Below are positions 1 through 8,924 of a stretch of DNA of 64,000 nucleotides, piece after piece. The notes under the pieces are model-generated. The model was not told the DNA's origin. It did not search any database and was given only the letters and a program-made list of their open reading frames with translations. This stretch comes from Thalassobacillus_A hwangdonensis (GTDB taxonomy: Bacteria; Bacillota; Bacilli; Bacillales; Halobacillaceae), in the NCBI RefSeq assembly GCF_042675915.1, contig NZ_JBHTKL010000005.1, forward strand, positions 1,054,001-1,118,000, written 5' to 3'. Position numbers and translations under genes: made by a program. Numbering within the stretch: position 1 is the stretch's first letter; each line of letters starts with the position of its first letter.

Positions 1-1058
1 AGCGATTATCGGCCAGTTTAGTCGATTTTGGACTTTATTTTTTTCATAATGCACATGAACTGCTGAAGCGGAACACGGGTCCATATTTCTATCTGCCAAA
101 ACTGGAGAATCATCAGGAAGCTCGCTTGTGGAATGATGTTTTCCGATTTGCGCAGGATCAATTGAATATTCCGCATGGGACGATCAAAGCGACTGTGTTA
201 CTGGAAACGATCCTGGCTGCTTTTGAGATGGATGAAATTCTGTATGAATTGAAGGAGCATTCTGCAGGGCTGAACTGCGGACGTTGGGATTATATTTTCA
301 GTTATATTAAAAAGTTCAGGAATGACCCTGATGTCATTTTTCCCGATCGTTCTGAAGTGACGATGGAGGTTCCATTCATGCATGCGTATTCTCTCCTGGC
401 AATTCAAACCTGCCATAAACGGAATGCACCCGCAATCGGCGGAATGGCAGCACAAATCCCAGTCAAAAATGAGCCATTGAAAAATGAAGAAGCTTTCAAC
501 AAAGTAAAGGCAGATAAACAACGGGAAGTGAAGGACGGCCACGATGGAACTTGGGTCGCACACCCAGGTATGGTCCAGACTGCAATGGAAGTATTCGATA
601 ACGGAATGCCGACAGCGAACCAAATAACTAATATGCGAGAAGATGTGTCCATTACTGCAGATCAGCTCCTGGAAGTGCCAAAGGGTACCATTACCGAGCA
701 GGGCTTGCGCACCAATATCAACGTTGGCATCCGCTACATTGCTTCCTGGCTGCAAGGGAGAGGGGCAGCACCGATCGACAATCTGATGGAAGATGCTGCA
801 ACCGCTGAAATCTCAAGAGCACAGGTATGGCAATGGTTAAGGCATCCGGAGGGTAGGCTTGATGATGGCAGGAAGGTTACGCTCAATTTGTTTGTCCTGA
901 TCAAGGAGCTTGAAATGAAGAAACTGAAGGACCAACTGGGAACAGAAGCATTTGTAGAAGGTCGTTATGAAGAAGCTGCATCTCTGTTCGAGCAGTTGAT
1001 CCGGAATGATGATTTCGCAGAATTTTTGACGATACCAGCGTATGAGCGCTTAACTTAA
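1..1058 (+). CDS. aceB: Malate synthase, 3' part (cut by window edge)
   Basis: Condenses glyoxylate with acetyl-CoA to malate, the second step of the glyoxylate shunt, in the cytoplasm. The reading frame is open from base 3, so the gene is cut by the window edge; about 351 of the usual ~530 residues are visible. The visible start reads SLVDFGLYFFHNAHELLKR, followed by GPYFYLPKLENHQEARLWN, which I recognise as the malate synthase A core near the acetyl-CoA site. The C-terminal helical part (EISRAQVWQWLRHPEGRLDDG) is also typical. Isocitrate lyase follows after 15 bases, so the two shunt enzymes are probably co-transcribed. No promoter is visible because the 5' end is missing. Confidence 0.95.
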   Translation, partial: RLSASLVDFGLYFFHNAHELLKRNTGPYFYLPKLENHQEARLWNDVFRFAQDQLNIPHGTIKATVLLETILAAFEMDEILYELKEHSAGLNCGRWDYIFSYIKKFRNDPDVIFPDRSEVTMEVPFMHAYSLLAIQTCHKRNAPAIGGMAAQIPVKNEPLKNEEAFNKVKADKQREVKDGHDGTWVAHPGMVQTAMEVFDNGMPTANQITNMREDVSITADQLLEVPKGTITEQGLRTNINVGIRYIASWLQGRGAAPIDNLMEDAATAEISRAQVWQWLRHPEGRLDDGRKVTLNLFVLIKELEMKKLKDQLGTEAFVEGRYEEAASLFEQLIRNDDFAEFLTIPAYERLT

Positions 1059-1073
1059 AAGGGGGAGAAGTTA

Positions 1074-2372
1074 ATGAGACAGGAACGAATCAGTGAATTA
1101 CAAGAGCAGTGGCATGATGATGCAAGGTGGGGAGGCGTGACGCGCCCCTATGAAGCAGAAGATGTGATTCGGCTGAGAGGGTCGTTGGACATCGAACATA
1201 CACTGGCGAAGAAAGGTTCAGAGAAACTGTGGAAACTGCTTAACGAAGAGGACTATGTAAATGCACTTGGCGCCCTTACAGGGAATCAGGCGATGCAGCA
1301 AGTGAAAGCAGGTCTGAAAGCCATTTACTTAAGCGGGTGGCAGGTAGCGGCGGATGCCAACTTGTCAGGTCATATGTATCCGGATCAGAGCCTTTATCCG
1401 GCAAACAGTGTGCCACAGGTCGTCAAGCGCATCAATCAGGCACTGCAGCGCGCAGATCAGATTCATTATTTGGAAGGAAAAGAAGATGTGGATTGGTTTG
1501 CGCCGATCGTAGCTGATGCTGAAGCAGGTTTTGGCGGACAATTGAACGTATTTGAACTGATGAAAGGGATGATTGAAGCGGGTGCATCTGGCGTCCACTT
1601 CGAAGATCAGCTATCGTCAGAGAAGAAATGTGGTCATCTTGGAGGGAAAGTGTTGTTACCTACCCAGACCGCTGTAAGGAATTTGATTTCAGCTAGATTT
1701 GCTGCCGACGTGATGGGAACGCCGACCGTCTTGATTGCGCGGACGGATGCCAATGCAGCAGAACTGATCACCAGTGATGTAGATCCTTATGATGCACCGT
1801 TCTTAACTGGAGAGCGTACCCCGGAAGGATTCTTCAAAACACACGCTGGAATCGATCAGGCAATCGCTCGCGGCCTGGCATATGCGCCATATGCAGATTT
1901 GATCTGGTGTGAAACATCCGAGCCTAATTTGGAGGAAGCGAAGCAGTTCGCAGAAGCCATCCATGAAAAATTCCCTGGAAAGCTTTTGGCTTACAACTGT
2001 TCTCCTTCATTCAATTGGAAGCAGAAGCTGGATGATGCCACGATCGCTAATTTCCAGCAGGCTCTCGGTGAGATGGGCTACAAATTCCAGTTCGTCACAC
2101 TCGCTGGCTTCCATGCTTTGAATCACGGAATGTTCGAGCTTGCCCGGGAGTACAAAGATCGAGGGATGGCTGCGTATTCGGAACTTCAGCAGGCTGAATT
2201 TGCAAGCGAAGCCTTCGGTTATACTGCCACACGCCATCAGCGTGAGGTCGGTACAGGTTACTTTGACGAAGTAGCCCAGGTCGTAACTGGAGGAACTTCT
2301 TCCACTACTGCCTTGAAAGGTTCAACAGAAGCCGATCAGTTCACTGAAAAGGTCGGAACAACGAACTCCTAA
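1074..2372 (+). CDS. aceA: Isocitrate lyase
   Basis: Cleaves isocitrate to succinate and glyoxylate, letting cells grow on acetate or fatty acids. The 432-residue length is normal for the short bacterial form. The catalytic signature KKCGHLGGK is present around residue 185, preceded by the metal-binding region with VADAEAGFGG. The ATG at 1074 has a good Shine-Dalgarno (GGGGGAGAAG). It lies 15 bases behind aceB and ends at a strong hairpin terminator. The fad genes at 29-36 kb would supply acetyl-CoA for this shunt. Confidence 0.97.
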   Translation: MRQERISELQEQWHDDARWGGVTRPYEAEDVIRLRGSLDIEHTLAKKGSEKLWKLLNEEDYVNALGALTGNQAMQQVKAGLKAIYLSGWQVAADANLSGHMYPDQSLYPANSVPQVVKRINQALQRADQIHYLEGKEDVDWFAPIVADAEAGFGGQLNVFELMKGMIEAGASGVHFEDQLSSEKKCGHLGGKVLLPTQTAVRNLISARFAADVMGTPTVLIARTDANAAELITSDVDPYDAPFLTGERTPEGFFKTHAGIDQAIARGLAYAPYADLIWCETSEPNLEEAKQFAEAIHEKFPGKLLAYNCSPSFNWKQKLDDATIANFQQALGEMGYKFQFVTLAGFHALNHGMFELAREYKDRGMAAYSELQQAEFASEAFGYTATRHQREVGTGYFDEVAQVVTGGTSSTTALKGSTEADQFTEKVGTTNS

Positions 2373-2374
2373 TT

Positions 2375-2417
2375 AAAAAAGCTTGCAGAGAACTTAATTG
2401 TTCCCTGCAAGCTTTTT
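2375..2417 (+). terminator. Terminator of aceBA, probably bidirectional
   Basis: AAAAAAGCTTGCAG pairs with CTGCAAGCTTTTTT around a 16-base loop. A-run and T-run flank both sides, so it can also end the convergent monooxygenase transcript that stops at 2427. Confidence 0.9.
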
Positions 2418-2426
2418 TATGTCTTT

Positions 2427-3743
2427 TCACACATTGAATTTCTGGAAGATCGATTTTTCAGGGATACGATATACTTCCTGGTCCATCAGGTGATTGATGA
2501 TCACTTTGTTCCGATGCACGGCAAGCCCAAGGTTCGTCGACCCGACACCGTGCGTATGAGAAATACCACTGTGCACATAAATCTGGTTAGAAGTAGCTTC
2601 AGTCAATTTCAAGCGGTAATCTGCTTCCACTTCATACCGGCCTTTCTCATCCCAATGAAGCAGGGAGGAGAGGTGGTCTTCGATGAAAGGCGGTACATAT
2701 GGCGTGTAACCTGTCGCTGTGATGACCACTTCACTTTCATGAACGAACGTTTCTCCTGTCTGAAGATGCTGACAGGTGATTTCATAACCCGATCCATCTG
2801 TTTTCTTTTTTATCGCTTTCACTTCAGAGAGTACTTGAAGACCGACATCCAATTCTTCGCGTCCAACTGAAAATTCATATAAGAGATCATAAATGTCTGT
2901 AATCGTATGATTGCTGATTCCTTTATAGTATAAACCTTGAGACGCGAATATTTCGTCCTTCTGCTGTTGAGGCAGACCGTAGAAATAATTCACATAATCC
3001 GGTGAGAAATGCTCCAGGCTCAATTTCGATTCTTCCATCGATGCAAAACCAGGGGAGCGGGTGATCCAGTCCAGACGGAACTTATGTTCACGCTGTTCTT
3101 TCAGCAGTTCGCGGAATGCTTCAGCAGCACTTTGACCTGACCCAACGACAGTAATGGAAGAAGCCTTCTTACAGCGCTCCTCATTTTTCAGGAAGTCTGC
3201 CGTATGGAAGACATCTTCCTCGGGCAGGTCCTGGAATGATCTTGGCATAGTAGGCCTCGTACCAGTACCAAGCACAAGGTTGCGCGTGTAGTACACATCA
3301 GTAGTTTCTGTTTCTAAATCAAGAACTTCCACTTCGAAGTATTCTTCTTCGTCTTTTATATGCTTCGTGTTCATTACCCGTTTACCGAATTGACAGCTCT
3401 CCAGTTGTTCAGCTACCCATTGGCAATAGTCATTATATTCACGGCGTGGAATATCCAATCGCTGCAGGAAGTAGAATTGGTACATCCGATCATTTTCATT
3501 GATGTAATTCAAAAAACTATATGGGCTTTTCGGGTCAGCCATCGTAACCAAGTCAGCAATGAAAGGAACTTGCATTTTTGTCCCTTCGATCAGCATTCCA
3601 GGATGCCAGTCGAACTTTGGTGTCTGTTCGAAAAATAAGGAATCCACCTCTGGCTGATCATCCAGCAATGCAGCAAGGCTGAGGTTGAATGGCCCGATTC
3701 CGACTCCGATCATATCGTACATTTTCTTCGTTGGTTCCATCAT
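2427..3743 (-). CDS. Lysine/ornithine N-monooxygenase, IucD/SidA/PvdA type
   Basis: Flavoprotein that N-hydroxylates the side-chain amine of lysine, ornithine or a related diamine, the first step of hydroxamate siderophore synthesis. The N-terminal FAD site GVGIGPFNLSLAALL, the NADPH site VVGSGQSAAEAFREL (about residue 210) and the late ATGYTPYVP motif are all visible. A TTG at 3767 would add eight residues, but AAGGAG lies just before the tandem ATGs, so I start at 3743 (438 residues). Substrate choice between lysine and ornithine cannot be read here. No siderophore synthetase gene is next to it, although the Fur-controlled siderophore transporter lies 2 kb away. Confidence 0.9.
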   Translation of the reverse strand: MMEPTKKMYDMIGVGIGPFNLSLAALLDDQPEVDSLFFEQTPKFDWHPGMLIEGTKMQVPFIADLVTMADPKSPYSFLNYINENDRMYQFYFLQRLDIPRREYNDYCQWVAEQLESCQFGKRVMNTKHIKDEEEYFEVEVLDLETETTDVYYTRNLVLGTGTRPTMPRSFQDLPEEDVFHTADFLKNEERCKKASSITVVGSGQSAAEAFRELLKEQREHKFRLDWITRSPGFASMEESKLSLEHFSPDYVNYFYGLPQQQKDEIFASQGLYYKGISNHTITDIYDLLYEFSVGREELDVGLQVLSEVKAIKKKTDGSGYEITCQHLQTGETFVHESEVVITATGYTPYVPPFIEDHLSSLLHWDEKGRYEVEADYRLKLTEATSNQIYVHSGISHTHGVGSTNLGLAVHRNKVIINHLMDQEVYRIPEKSIFQKFNV

Positions 3744-3851
3744 TTTATTCTCCTTTTTACGTGACAAAGACCTTCACAAAAATTCAGACAATCCTTATTC
3801 ATCTTATCATAAGTCTTGTTGAAACAAAAAAGCGCTTTCGTGATATGTACG

Positions 3852-3879
3852 AAAAGCAAAGGAAGAATCCTTTGCTTTT
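3852..3879 (-). terminator. Hairpin terminator behind the 44-residue ORF
   Basis: Perfect 12-bp inverted repeat AAAAGCAAAGGA / TCCTTTGCTTTT with a four-base loop, 10 bases after the stop codon of the small minus-strand gene. Confidence 0.8.
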
Positions 3880-3889
3880 ACAAAATGTC

Positions 3890-4024
3890 TCAGATTTTCG
3901 TTTGGCGCTTTTCAGAACGTTGTTCTAATTGTGATTGCGGCTGCTGATCCCGTGTATCCTCAGTGATACCTTGGCGGTTCACCGACTTGGTACGGTTTCG
4001 TTTGCTACGTTTTTCTTTTTCCAT
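3890..4024 (-). CDS. Small, highly charged protein of unknown function (44 aa)
   Basis: A 44-codon reading frame with a strong Shine-Dalgarno (GAGGAGGTGCTGCAAG then ATG) followed by a clean terminator, so it looks like a real gene. The product begins MEKEKRSKRNRTKS and ends EKRQTKI. It is very rich in Lys, Arg, Gln and Glu, has no hydrophobic core and no Cys, and is probably disordered. It resembles the small charged proteins of spore formers in composition only; I do not recognise the family. It sits between the siderophore monooxygenase (same strand) and the divergent phosphatidyltransferase. Confidence 0.7.
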   Translation of the reverse strand: MEKEKRSKRNRTKSVNRQGITEDTRDQQPQSQLEQRSEKRQTKI

Positions 4025-4153
4025 CTTGCAGCACCTCCTCACTATATTTTTGAACAGCGGATCGGATTTATACTGTATTGGAGCGTTAATGATTTCCGGC
4101 TATGGAGGTAAATGGTATAGTGGACGAAATGATAAGTGGAATAAGGTGAGGTT

Positions 4154-4735
4154 ATGATAGATACACATGCAAGGAAGTATGTCCAACCGTTCATATCTAA
4201 AACGGCGGACTTCCTTTTAAAAATTGGGTTAAGTGCGAACCAGGTAACGATCATCGCTTTTGCAGTAGGTATGATGGCTGGTGCCTTCTATATAATGGGG
4301 CATCCCATACTGAGTGTAGCGATTTTATGGGTTTCAGGGTTTCTTGATGCGGTGGACGGTTCAATGGCGCGGAAGACGAAACCTTCACCGTTCGGTACAG
4401 TAATGGATGTAACTTTCGACAGAATTGTGGAAATCGGAATCATTCTTGCCATTGCTTATGTGCATCCTGAAATCATGTGGCCATTATTACTTTTAAGTGT
4501 TTCCATCATCATTTCGATGACGATTTTCCTGACGGTGGGAAATGTGTCGGACAATAAGGGAATCAAGTCTTTTCATTACCAGGCAGGACTTGCAGAGCGA
4601 TCAGAAGGATTCATCCTGTTCAGCATCATGCTCCTTTTTCCGTCTATCCTATTTTGGACTACCCTGCTCTTTTTTGCAGTAGAACTCTTCACAGCCGGTC
4701 AACGGTTTCTTGAAGCGAAAAAATTACTGAAGTGA
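4154..4735 (+). CDS. CDP-alcohol phosphatidyltransferase family membrane protein
   Basis: Integral membrane enzyme of 193 residues that should transfer a phosphatidyl or similar group from a CDP-activated lipid or alcohol to an acceptor. The family signature is complete: DAVDGSMARKTKPSPFG then VMDVTFDR, matching D-x2-DG-x2-AR-x8-G-x3-D-x3-D at about residues 70-98. Several hydrophobic segments follow. The substrate cannot be deduced, because the family also includes phosphatidylglycerophosphate, phosphatidylserine and inositol-phosphate synthases. The ATG follows AAGGTGAGGTT. It is a single-gene unit ending at a terminator shared with the convergent SDR gene. Confidence 0.88.
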   Translation: MIDTHARKYVQPFISKTADFLLKIGLSANQVTIIAFAVGMMAGAFYIMGHPILSVAILWVSGFLDAVDGSMARKTKPSPFGTVMDVTFDRIVEIGIILAIAYVHPEIMWPLLLLSVSIIISMTIFLTVGNVSDNKGIKSFHYQAGLAERSEGFILFSIMLLFPSILFWTTLLFFAVELFTAGQRFLEAKKLLK

Positions 4736-4743
4736 ATCCAAAG

Positions 4744-4773
4744 AAAGCCCGAACATTCAATTGTTCGGGCTTT
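4744..4773 (+). terminator. Convergent terminator between phosphatidyltransferase and SDR genes
   Basis: AAAGCCCGAACA pairs with TGTTCGGGCTTT around a six-base loop. It lies between two converging genes and can serve both. Confidence 0.85.
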
Positions 4774-4779
4774 GTTCTA

Positions 4780-5826
4780 TCATTGTTGATTAAAATAGGT
4801 CTCCATCATCATCCGATAATGACTTTCATTCAAGCGAAGGGGATCAAGCCCTGCTTTTGCAAGCAGTCGTCTCGTATTTGTATCATCAAATGTGATGGTA
4901 CGGTTCAAATAGGAATGAAACACTTTCATCGGCTCATTGATCAACTCATCTGATCTTGTTAGTTCGGTTTCAGAGCTGGTTAGTGTCAGATTGTCCATTT
5001 GGCTGACTTCCTTGATCAAATTAATGATCTCCCCGTTCGTCAATGTTTCATTGTTAGCGATGTGGTAGATCTGGTTTTTCTTTGCATGTGCAGCACCTGC
5101 AGTCAGTACATCGACAACGTAATTGACGGGCACAAGGTTTGTCCTTGCCGCTGCGTCACTGTAAAGGCGGATAGTAGTAGCCGCGTCCAGTCGTTGCTTC
5201 TCAGTCATTTTTTTCAGCAGCGAGACTGCCTTCATGAGTCCGTATAATGCAAATGTCGTTTCTGCTTCCCCGGTATCGGAATCACCAATGATGATTGCTG
5301 GTCGGAAAATACTGACGTCCATGCTCTCGCGATAAGACCATACAAGGTGTTCTGCATGACTTTTACTTTCTTCATAATAATTGACGAACGTTCGATTGGA
5401 ATCATGCAACGTTTCTAATCCATAGCTTTCCATACCAAGCGTATAGGCGGTGCTGACATGGAAAAAGCGTTGGACATTCAAGGATCTGGCAAGCTCGAGT
5501 GCATGCTTCGTGCCATCAACGTTGATATTGAATGTCTTTTCTTTATCTTCCTGTTTGAAGGATAAGAAAGCAGCAGTATGATAGAACAGGTCAATGTTGT
5601 TCTTCAACTGACCGATCTTCGTTTCTGAAATTCCGAAATGTGGGAGGGAGAGGTCACCTTGGATCGGGTGGATGCGCTCGGTCTCTCCTTCAGCTAATGT
5701 ATCTAAAAAATGATTCAGTTTGGCTTGACTGCGTACAATCGGGTAAATTACGTGTCCCTGGTCCAGTAACCCGCGCATCAATCGCTTTCCGACAAATCCA
5801 GTTGCACCGGTAAGTAATATATTCAT
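4780..5826 (-). CDS. Extended SDR, NAD(P)-dependent epimerase/reductase-like protein
   Basis: Cytoplasmic Rossmann-fold protein of 348 residues. The N-terminus MNILLTGATGFVGKRLMRGL carries the TGxxGxxG dinucleotide motif of extended SDRs, and YEESKSHAEHLV gives the catalytic Tyr-x3-Lys with the usual Ser upstream (HVSTAY). The pattern TGATGFVGKRL plus RSQ and FHVSTAYTLG resembles the thioester-reductase/male-sterility branch, so an acyl-thioester or sugar-nucleotide substrate is possible. The exact reaction is unknown. The ATG follows GGAGAAACTTC. It lies downstream of the siderophore ATPase gene on the same strand but behind a terminator, so it is probably separate. Confidence 0.8.
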   Translation of the reverse strand: MNILLTGATGFVGKRLMRGLLDQGHVIYPIVRSQAKLNHFLDTLAEGETERIHPIQGDLSLPHFGISETKIGQLKNNIDLFYHTAAFLSFKQEDKEKTFNINVDGTKHALELARSLNVQRFFHVSTAYTLGMESYGLETLHDSNRTFVNYYEESKSHAEHLVWSYRESMDVSIFRPAIIIGDSDTGEAETTFALYGLMKAVSLLKKMTEKQRLDAATTIRLYSDAAARTNLVPVNYVVDVLTAGAAHAKKNQIYHIANNETLTNGEIINLIKEVSQMDNLTLTSSETELTRSDELINEPMKVFHSYLNRTITFDDTNTRRLLAKAGLDPLRLNESHYRMMMETYFNQQ

Positions 5827-5858
5827 GAAGTTTCTCCTTTGTTATATAGCATTTCGTA

Positions 5859-5892
5859 AAAAAAGAAAACGATCCGAGGACGAATCGTTTTC
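5859..5892 (-). terminator. Terminator of the siderophore permease/ATPase operon
   Basis: On the minus strand, GAAAACGAT and ATCGTTTTC pair and are followed by a run of seven T. It starts seven bases after the ATPase stop codon. Confidence 0.9.
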
Positions 5893-5898
5893 TATCGT

Positions 5899-6720
5899 TT
5901 ATCCCTCAACTGCCTGCAGGCTTGCTCCTTTTACTCTTCGGCCTTTTCCGTGAGGCAGGCAAAGTGGCGTACCGAACATCGGATCTTCGATGACCTGGCA
6001 TTTCATACCGAAGACATCTTCGACGAGTTTCGGTTCAATGACAGATTCAGGCTTTCCATGAGCATAAACTTTCTTATCCTGAATCGCGACTACATTATCG
6101 GCATAACGGCAAGCAAGATTCAAATCATGCAGCACCATGATGATCGTCCGTTGCTCCTGCTGATTCAAATCATATAAAAGGTCGAGGATTTCGACTTGGT
6201 GTGCCATATCCAGGTATGTCGTCGGTTCGTCAAGAAGAATCGTATCCGTTTCCTGTGCCAATGTCATTGCAATCCATGCACGTTGACGCTGACCACCCGA
6301 TAAAGAGTCTACCGTACGTTCGGCAAATTCCTCCATATTGGTTGATTTCAATGCACGGGTAACTGCGGCTTCATCTTCTTTCGACCACTGCTGGAACCAG
6401 CTCTGATAGGGGTAACGCCCTTGTTTGACCAGCTGCAGTACCGTGAGGCCTTCAGGATGTGAAGGTGACTGAGGAAGGATGGAAAGCTTCCTTGCTACAG
6501 CCTTGGTCGACATATTCGCAATATCCTGACCATTCAGTATGACGCCTCCCTGTTTAGGTTTCAAAAGTCGTGCCATTGAACGGAGCAATGTAGATTTACC
6601 ACAGCCATTCCCTCCAATAAGCACACTGATTTCTCCTTTTGGGAAGAAGTGATTCAGTTCATCGATGATGACTGTATCTCCATATCCTAATGTCAGTGAT
6701 TTCGTTTCCAATGCCTTCAT
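5899..6720 (-). CDS. yusV: Iron-siderophore ABC transporter ATPase (FecE/YusV type)
   Basis: Energises ferric-siderophore import at the inner face of the membrane. Walker A is GGNGCGKST (about residue 40), the ABC signature LSGGQRQRAWIAM, Walker B TILLDEPTTYLD, and the switch histidine MVLHDLN. A GTG at 6735 would lengthen the protein by five residues, but GAGGAGAGATCAC places the start at the ATG ending at 6720 (273 residues). It is the last gene of an operon with two FecCD permeases transcribed from the Fur-box region at 8.85 kb. In B. subtilis YusV is the shared ATPase for several siderophore importers, and this protein resembles it; the symbol is by similarity. Confidence 0.92.
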   Translation of the reverse strand: MKALETKSLTLGYGDTVIIDELNHFFPKGEISVLIGGNGCGKSTLLRSMARLLKPKQGGVILNGQDIANMSTKAVARKLSILPQSPSHPEGLTVLQLVKQGRYPYQSWFQQWSKEDEAAVTRALKSTNMEEFAERTVDSLSGGQRQRAWIAMTLAQETDTILLDEPTTYLDMAHQVEILDLLYDLNQQEQRTIIMVLHDLNLACRYADNVVAIQDKKVYAHGKPESVIEPKLVEDVFGMKCQVIEDPMFGTPLCLPHGKGRRVKGASLQAVEG

Positions 6721-6731
6721 GTGATCTCTCC

Positions 6732-7781
6732 TCACTGATTTCGAGTTCGATAAAGCAGATAGATGAAATAAGGTGCTCCGATTGCTGCGGTGAATACACC
6801 AGCAGGAATCTCCAATGGAGCAATGACTGTTCTTGCAACAAGGTCAGCTGCCATGACGACGATCGCGCCGATCAATGCAGCAGTTGGAATAAGTGCGCCG
6901 AAGGAGGAACCGACAAGCTTTCTGGCCATATGAGGGGCCATCAAGCCGACAAATCCGATACCACCTACGAATGCTACAGCACCACCTGCGAGAGCAGTAC
7001 TGAAAAGCAGCAGGATCAATCGGTCTTTCTGAACCCAGCTCCCGAACCCTTTGGCGATTTCTTCACCTAACTCCTGTATGTTCAAATTCCTTATATAAAT
7101 GAAAACTAAGATTAAAATCGTAAAAACCCAAGGGGCAAGTGTTAATACTTGATTCCAGTTGGCACCATTGATGCTTCCCGTGATCCAAATATGTGCCTGT
7201 GAGGCAAGGTAAAGTGGACCAAGGATGATCATCATATTCGTCAGTGCCTGCATGGCAGCAGCCAATCCGATCCCTATCAAAACCAGGCGGATAGGTGTGA
7301 CGCCATTGTTCCATGATAATAGATAGACAAGTAACCCTGTACCAAGTGCACCAAGGAATGCAGCGAATGGCAGCCACTCAATTCCCACTGTGATGGAAGT
7401 AGCGTTATCCGCAAAAATCGTCAGGAACAACACTGCAGCGAATGAAGCACCACCTGTAATTCCGATGATATCCGGAGAAGCCAAAGGGTTTCGGATGATT
7501 CCCTGCAGGATGGCTCCTGCTACCGCCAGCGCAATTCCTGATAAGAATGCGAGCAGCACTCGCGGCAGGCGAAACTCCTTGATGACTAGTTCATTCATTT
7601 CATTTCCTGCACCAAAGAAACTTTTCACTACATCAAGCGGTGCGATTTGTAAGTCGCCTGTACCGACGCTGATGATTAGTAATGCGACGGTGACGATGAA
7701 TAGTAAAGTGGTTACTGTAATTGCTTTTTTATCGAGTAGAAAAGAAAGCCATTTATTCCGATAGGAGCTGTATTTACTCAT
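6732..7781 (-). CDS. FecCD-family siderophore permease, second subunit
   Basis: Polytopic permease of 349 residues, one half of the channel for a ferric siderophore. The sequence shows the family pattern of about nine to ten membrane spans, the PLASPDIIGITGGA motif and GFVGLMAPHMARKLVG near the ATPase-contacting loop. Its ATG overlaps the upstream permease stop by four bases (ATGA), so the two are translationally coupled. Related to YfhA-type permeases of B. subtilis schizokinen/arthrobactin uptake; the ligand here is not proven. Confidence 0.92.
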   Translation of the reverse strand: MSKYSSYRNKWLSFLLDKKAITVTTLLFIVTVALLIISVGTGDLQIAPLDVVKSFFGAGNEMNELVIKEFRLPRVLLAFLSGIALAVAGAILQGIIRNPLASPDIIGITGGASFAAVLFLTIFADNATSITVGIEWLPFAAFLGALGTGLLVYLLSWNNGVTPIRLVLIGIGLAAAMQALTNMMIILGPLYLASQAHIWITGSINGANWNQVLTLAPWVFTILILVFIYIRNLNIQELGEEIAKGFGSWVQKDRLILLLFSTALAGGAVAFVGGIGFVGLMAPHMARKLVGSSFGALIPTAALIGAIVVMAADLVARTVIAPLEIPAGVFTAAIGAPYFIYLLYRTRNQ

Positions 7782-8788
7782 AAGTTGTTCAGCCCCCTTC
7801 GTGCAATATAAACGAAGAAAGGAGTACCGATCAGTGCAGTCATTACTCCGACAGGGACTTCGCTGGGCATGATAATGTAGCGGGCTCCGATATCAGCGGC
7901 CAAAAGCAGGATTGCTCCGAGAATTGCACTGTATGGTACAACCCATCGATAGTCCATCCCGACAAGGCTTCTCGCAATATGAGGGATGACGATTCCTACG
8001 AATCCTACTGGTCCAGCGATGGATACTGCTCCACCCGCTAATAGGATGACAACGATTCCAATCATGATTTTAACAAGTATCGTCCGCTGACCCAAACTGA
8101 CAGCTACGTCATCTCCCATTGCCAGGATGTTGATTTGTTTGGAAAGGATGTGAGCTCCGATCAAGCCGATGGTTAAATAGGGAAGTACACCGAGAAGGAT
8201 ATCCAAATCCCGTCCTTGCACCGAACCTGTCAGCCAGAACAACACTTCATCGAGCGCTTTTTCGTTCAATGCAAGCATCCCTTGAGTAAGCGAGGCAAAC
8301 ATAGCTGCCATCGCCGCCCCGGCTAATGTAAGTTTGATTGGTGATAGTCCATCTCTTCCCACAGAACCTAAAAGATAGACAATACTTGCAGTCAATGCTG
8401 CTCCGAAAAAGCTGATCCAGGCGAATTGCTGAATCGAAGAAACGGAAAAGAAACTGACTGCAACAACGATGAAAAACCCTGCACCTGCATTGATTCCGAA
8501 AATACTCGGCGATGCGAGTGGATTTCTTGTAATTCCCTGCATCAAAGCGCCGGCAACGGCTAGACTAGCTCCGACAGCAGCCCCGATCAATGCCCTCGGC
8601 AGCCTGCTCTCTCTTATGATGATATGCTCATTGGATCCGTCAAAATGATTGAATGCTTCCAGGGCCATTTTCCATGTGACGTTTGTATAACCATAGATGA
8701 CGCTTCCACACATGAAAATCAGAACAAGGAGCACTCCTATAATGATACCGACTGTTTTTATTCTGGTCGTTTTGAATAGTTCATTCAT
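7778..8788 (-). CDS. FecCD-family siderophore permease, first subunit
   Basis: Polytopic permease of 336 residues that would pair with the next gene product. Motifs: PLASPSIFGINAGA in the middle and GFVGIVIPHIARSLVG near the C-terminus. It is the first gene of a three-gene iron-uptake operon (permease, permease, ATPase) transcribed away from the binding-protein gene. The ATG at 8788 follows AAAGGTCC. Regulation by Fur is likely: a near-perfect Fur box abuts its -35 element. Resembles YfiZ-type permeases. Confidence 0.92.
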   Translation of the reverse strand: MNELFKTTRIKTVGIIIGVLLVLIFMCGSVIYGYTNVTWKMALEAFNHFDGSNEHIIIRESRLPRALIGAAVGASLAVAGALMQGITRNPLASPSIFGINAGAGFFIVVAVSFFSVSSIQQFAWISFFGAALTASIVYLLGSVGRDGLSPIKLTLAGAAMAAMFASLTQGMLALNEKALDEVLFWLTGSVQGRDLDILLGVLPYLTIGLIGAHILSKQINILAMGDDVAVSLGQRTILVKIMIGIVVILLAGGAVSIAGPVGFVGIVIPHIARSLVGMDYRWVVPYSAILGAILLLAADIGARYIIMPSEVPVGVMTALIGTPFFVYIARRGLNNL

Positions 8789-8831
8789 TACAAGGACCTT
8801 TCTGCTTCTTATATATAGGTTTCCATGTATA

Positions 8832-8860
8832 AGTTTATCGAGTCAGACGGATACTGTCAA
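8832..8860 (-). promoter_or_regulatory. Sigma-A-type promoter of the permease/ATPase operon
   Basis: On the minus strand TTGACA (8860-8855), 17 bases, TAAACT (8837-8832). The mirror promoter on the plus strand has the same -35, spacing and -10. Confidence 0.75.
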
Positions 8861-8875
8861 TGATTATCATTATCA
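8861..8875. promoter_or_regulatory. Fur box 1
   Basis: TGATTATCATTATCA differs by one base from the 7-1-7 Fur consensus TGATAATNATTATCA. It touches the -35 of the minus-strand permease promoter and lies upstream of the plus-strand promoter. Confidence 0.85.
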
Positions 8876-8883
8876 ATTAGGTA

Positions 8884-8912
8884 TTGACAAGGAACCTCCA
8901 CTCACTTAAACT
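8884..8912 (+). promoter_or_regulatory. Sigma-A-type promoter of the siderophore-binding lipoprotein gene
   Basis: TTGACA, 17 bases, TAAACT, with the start of transcription expected about seven bases later, next to Fur box 2. Confidence 0.75.
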
Positions 8913-8924
8913 ACTAGTTGTGAA

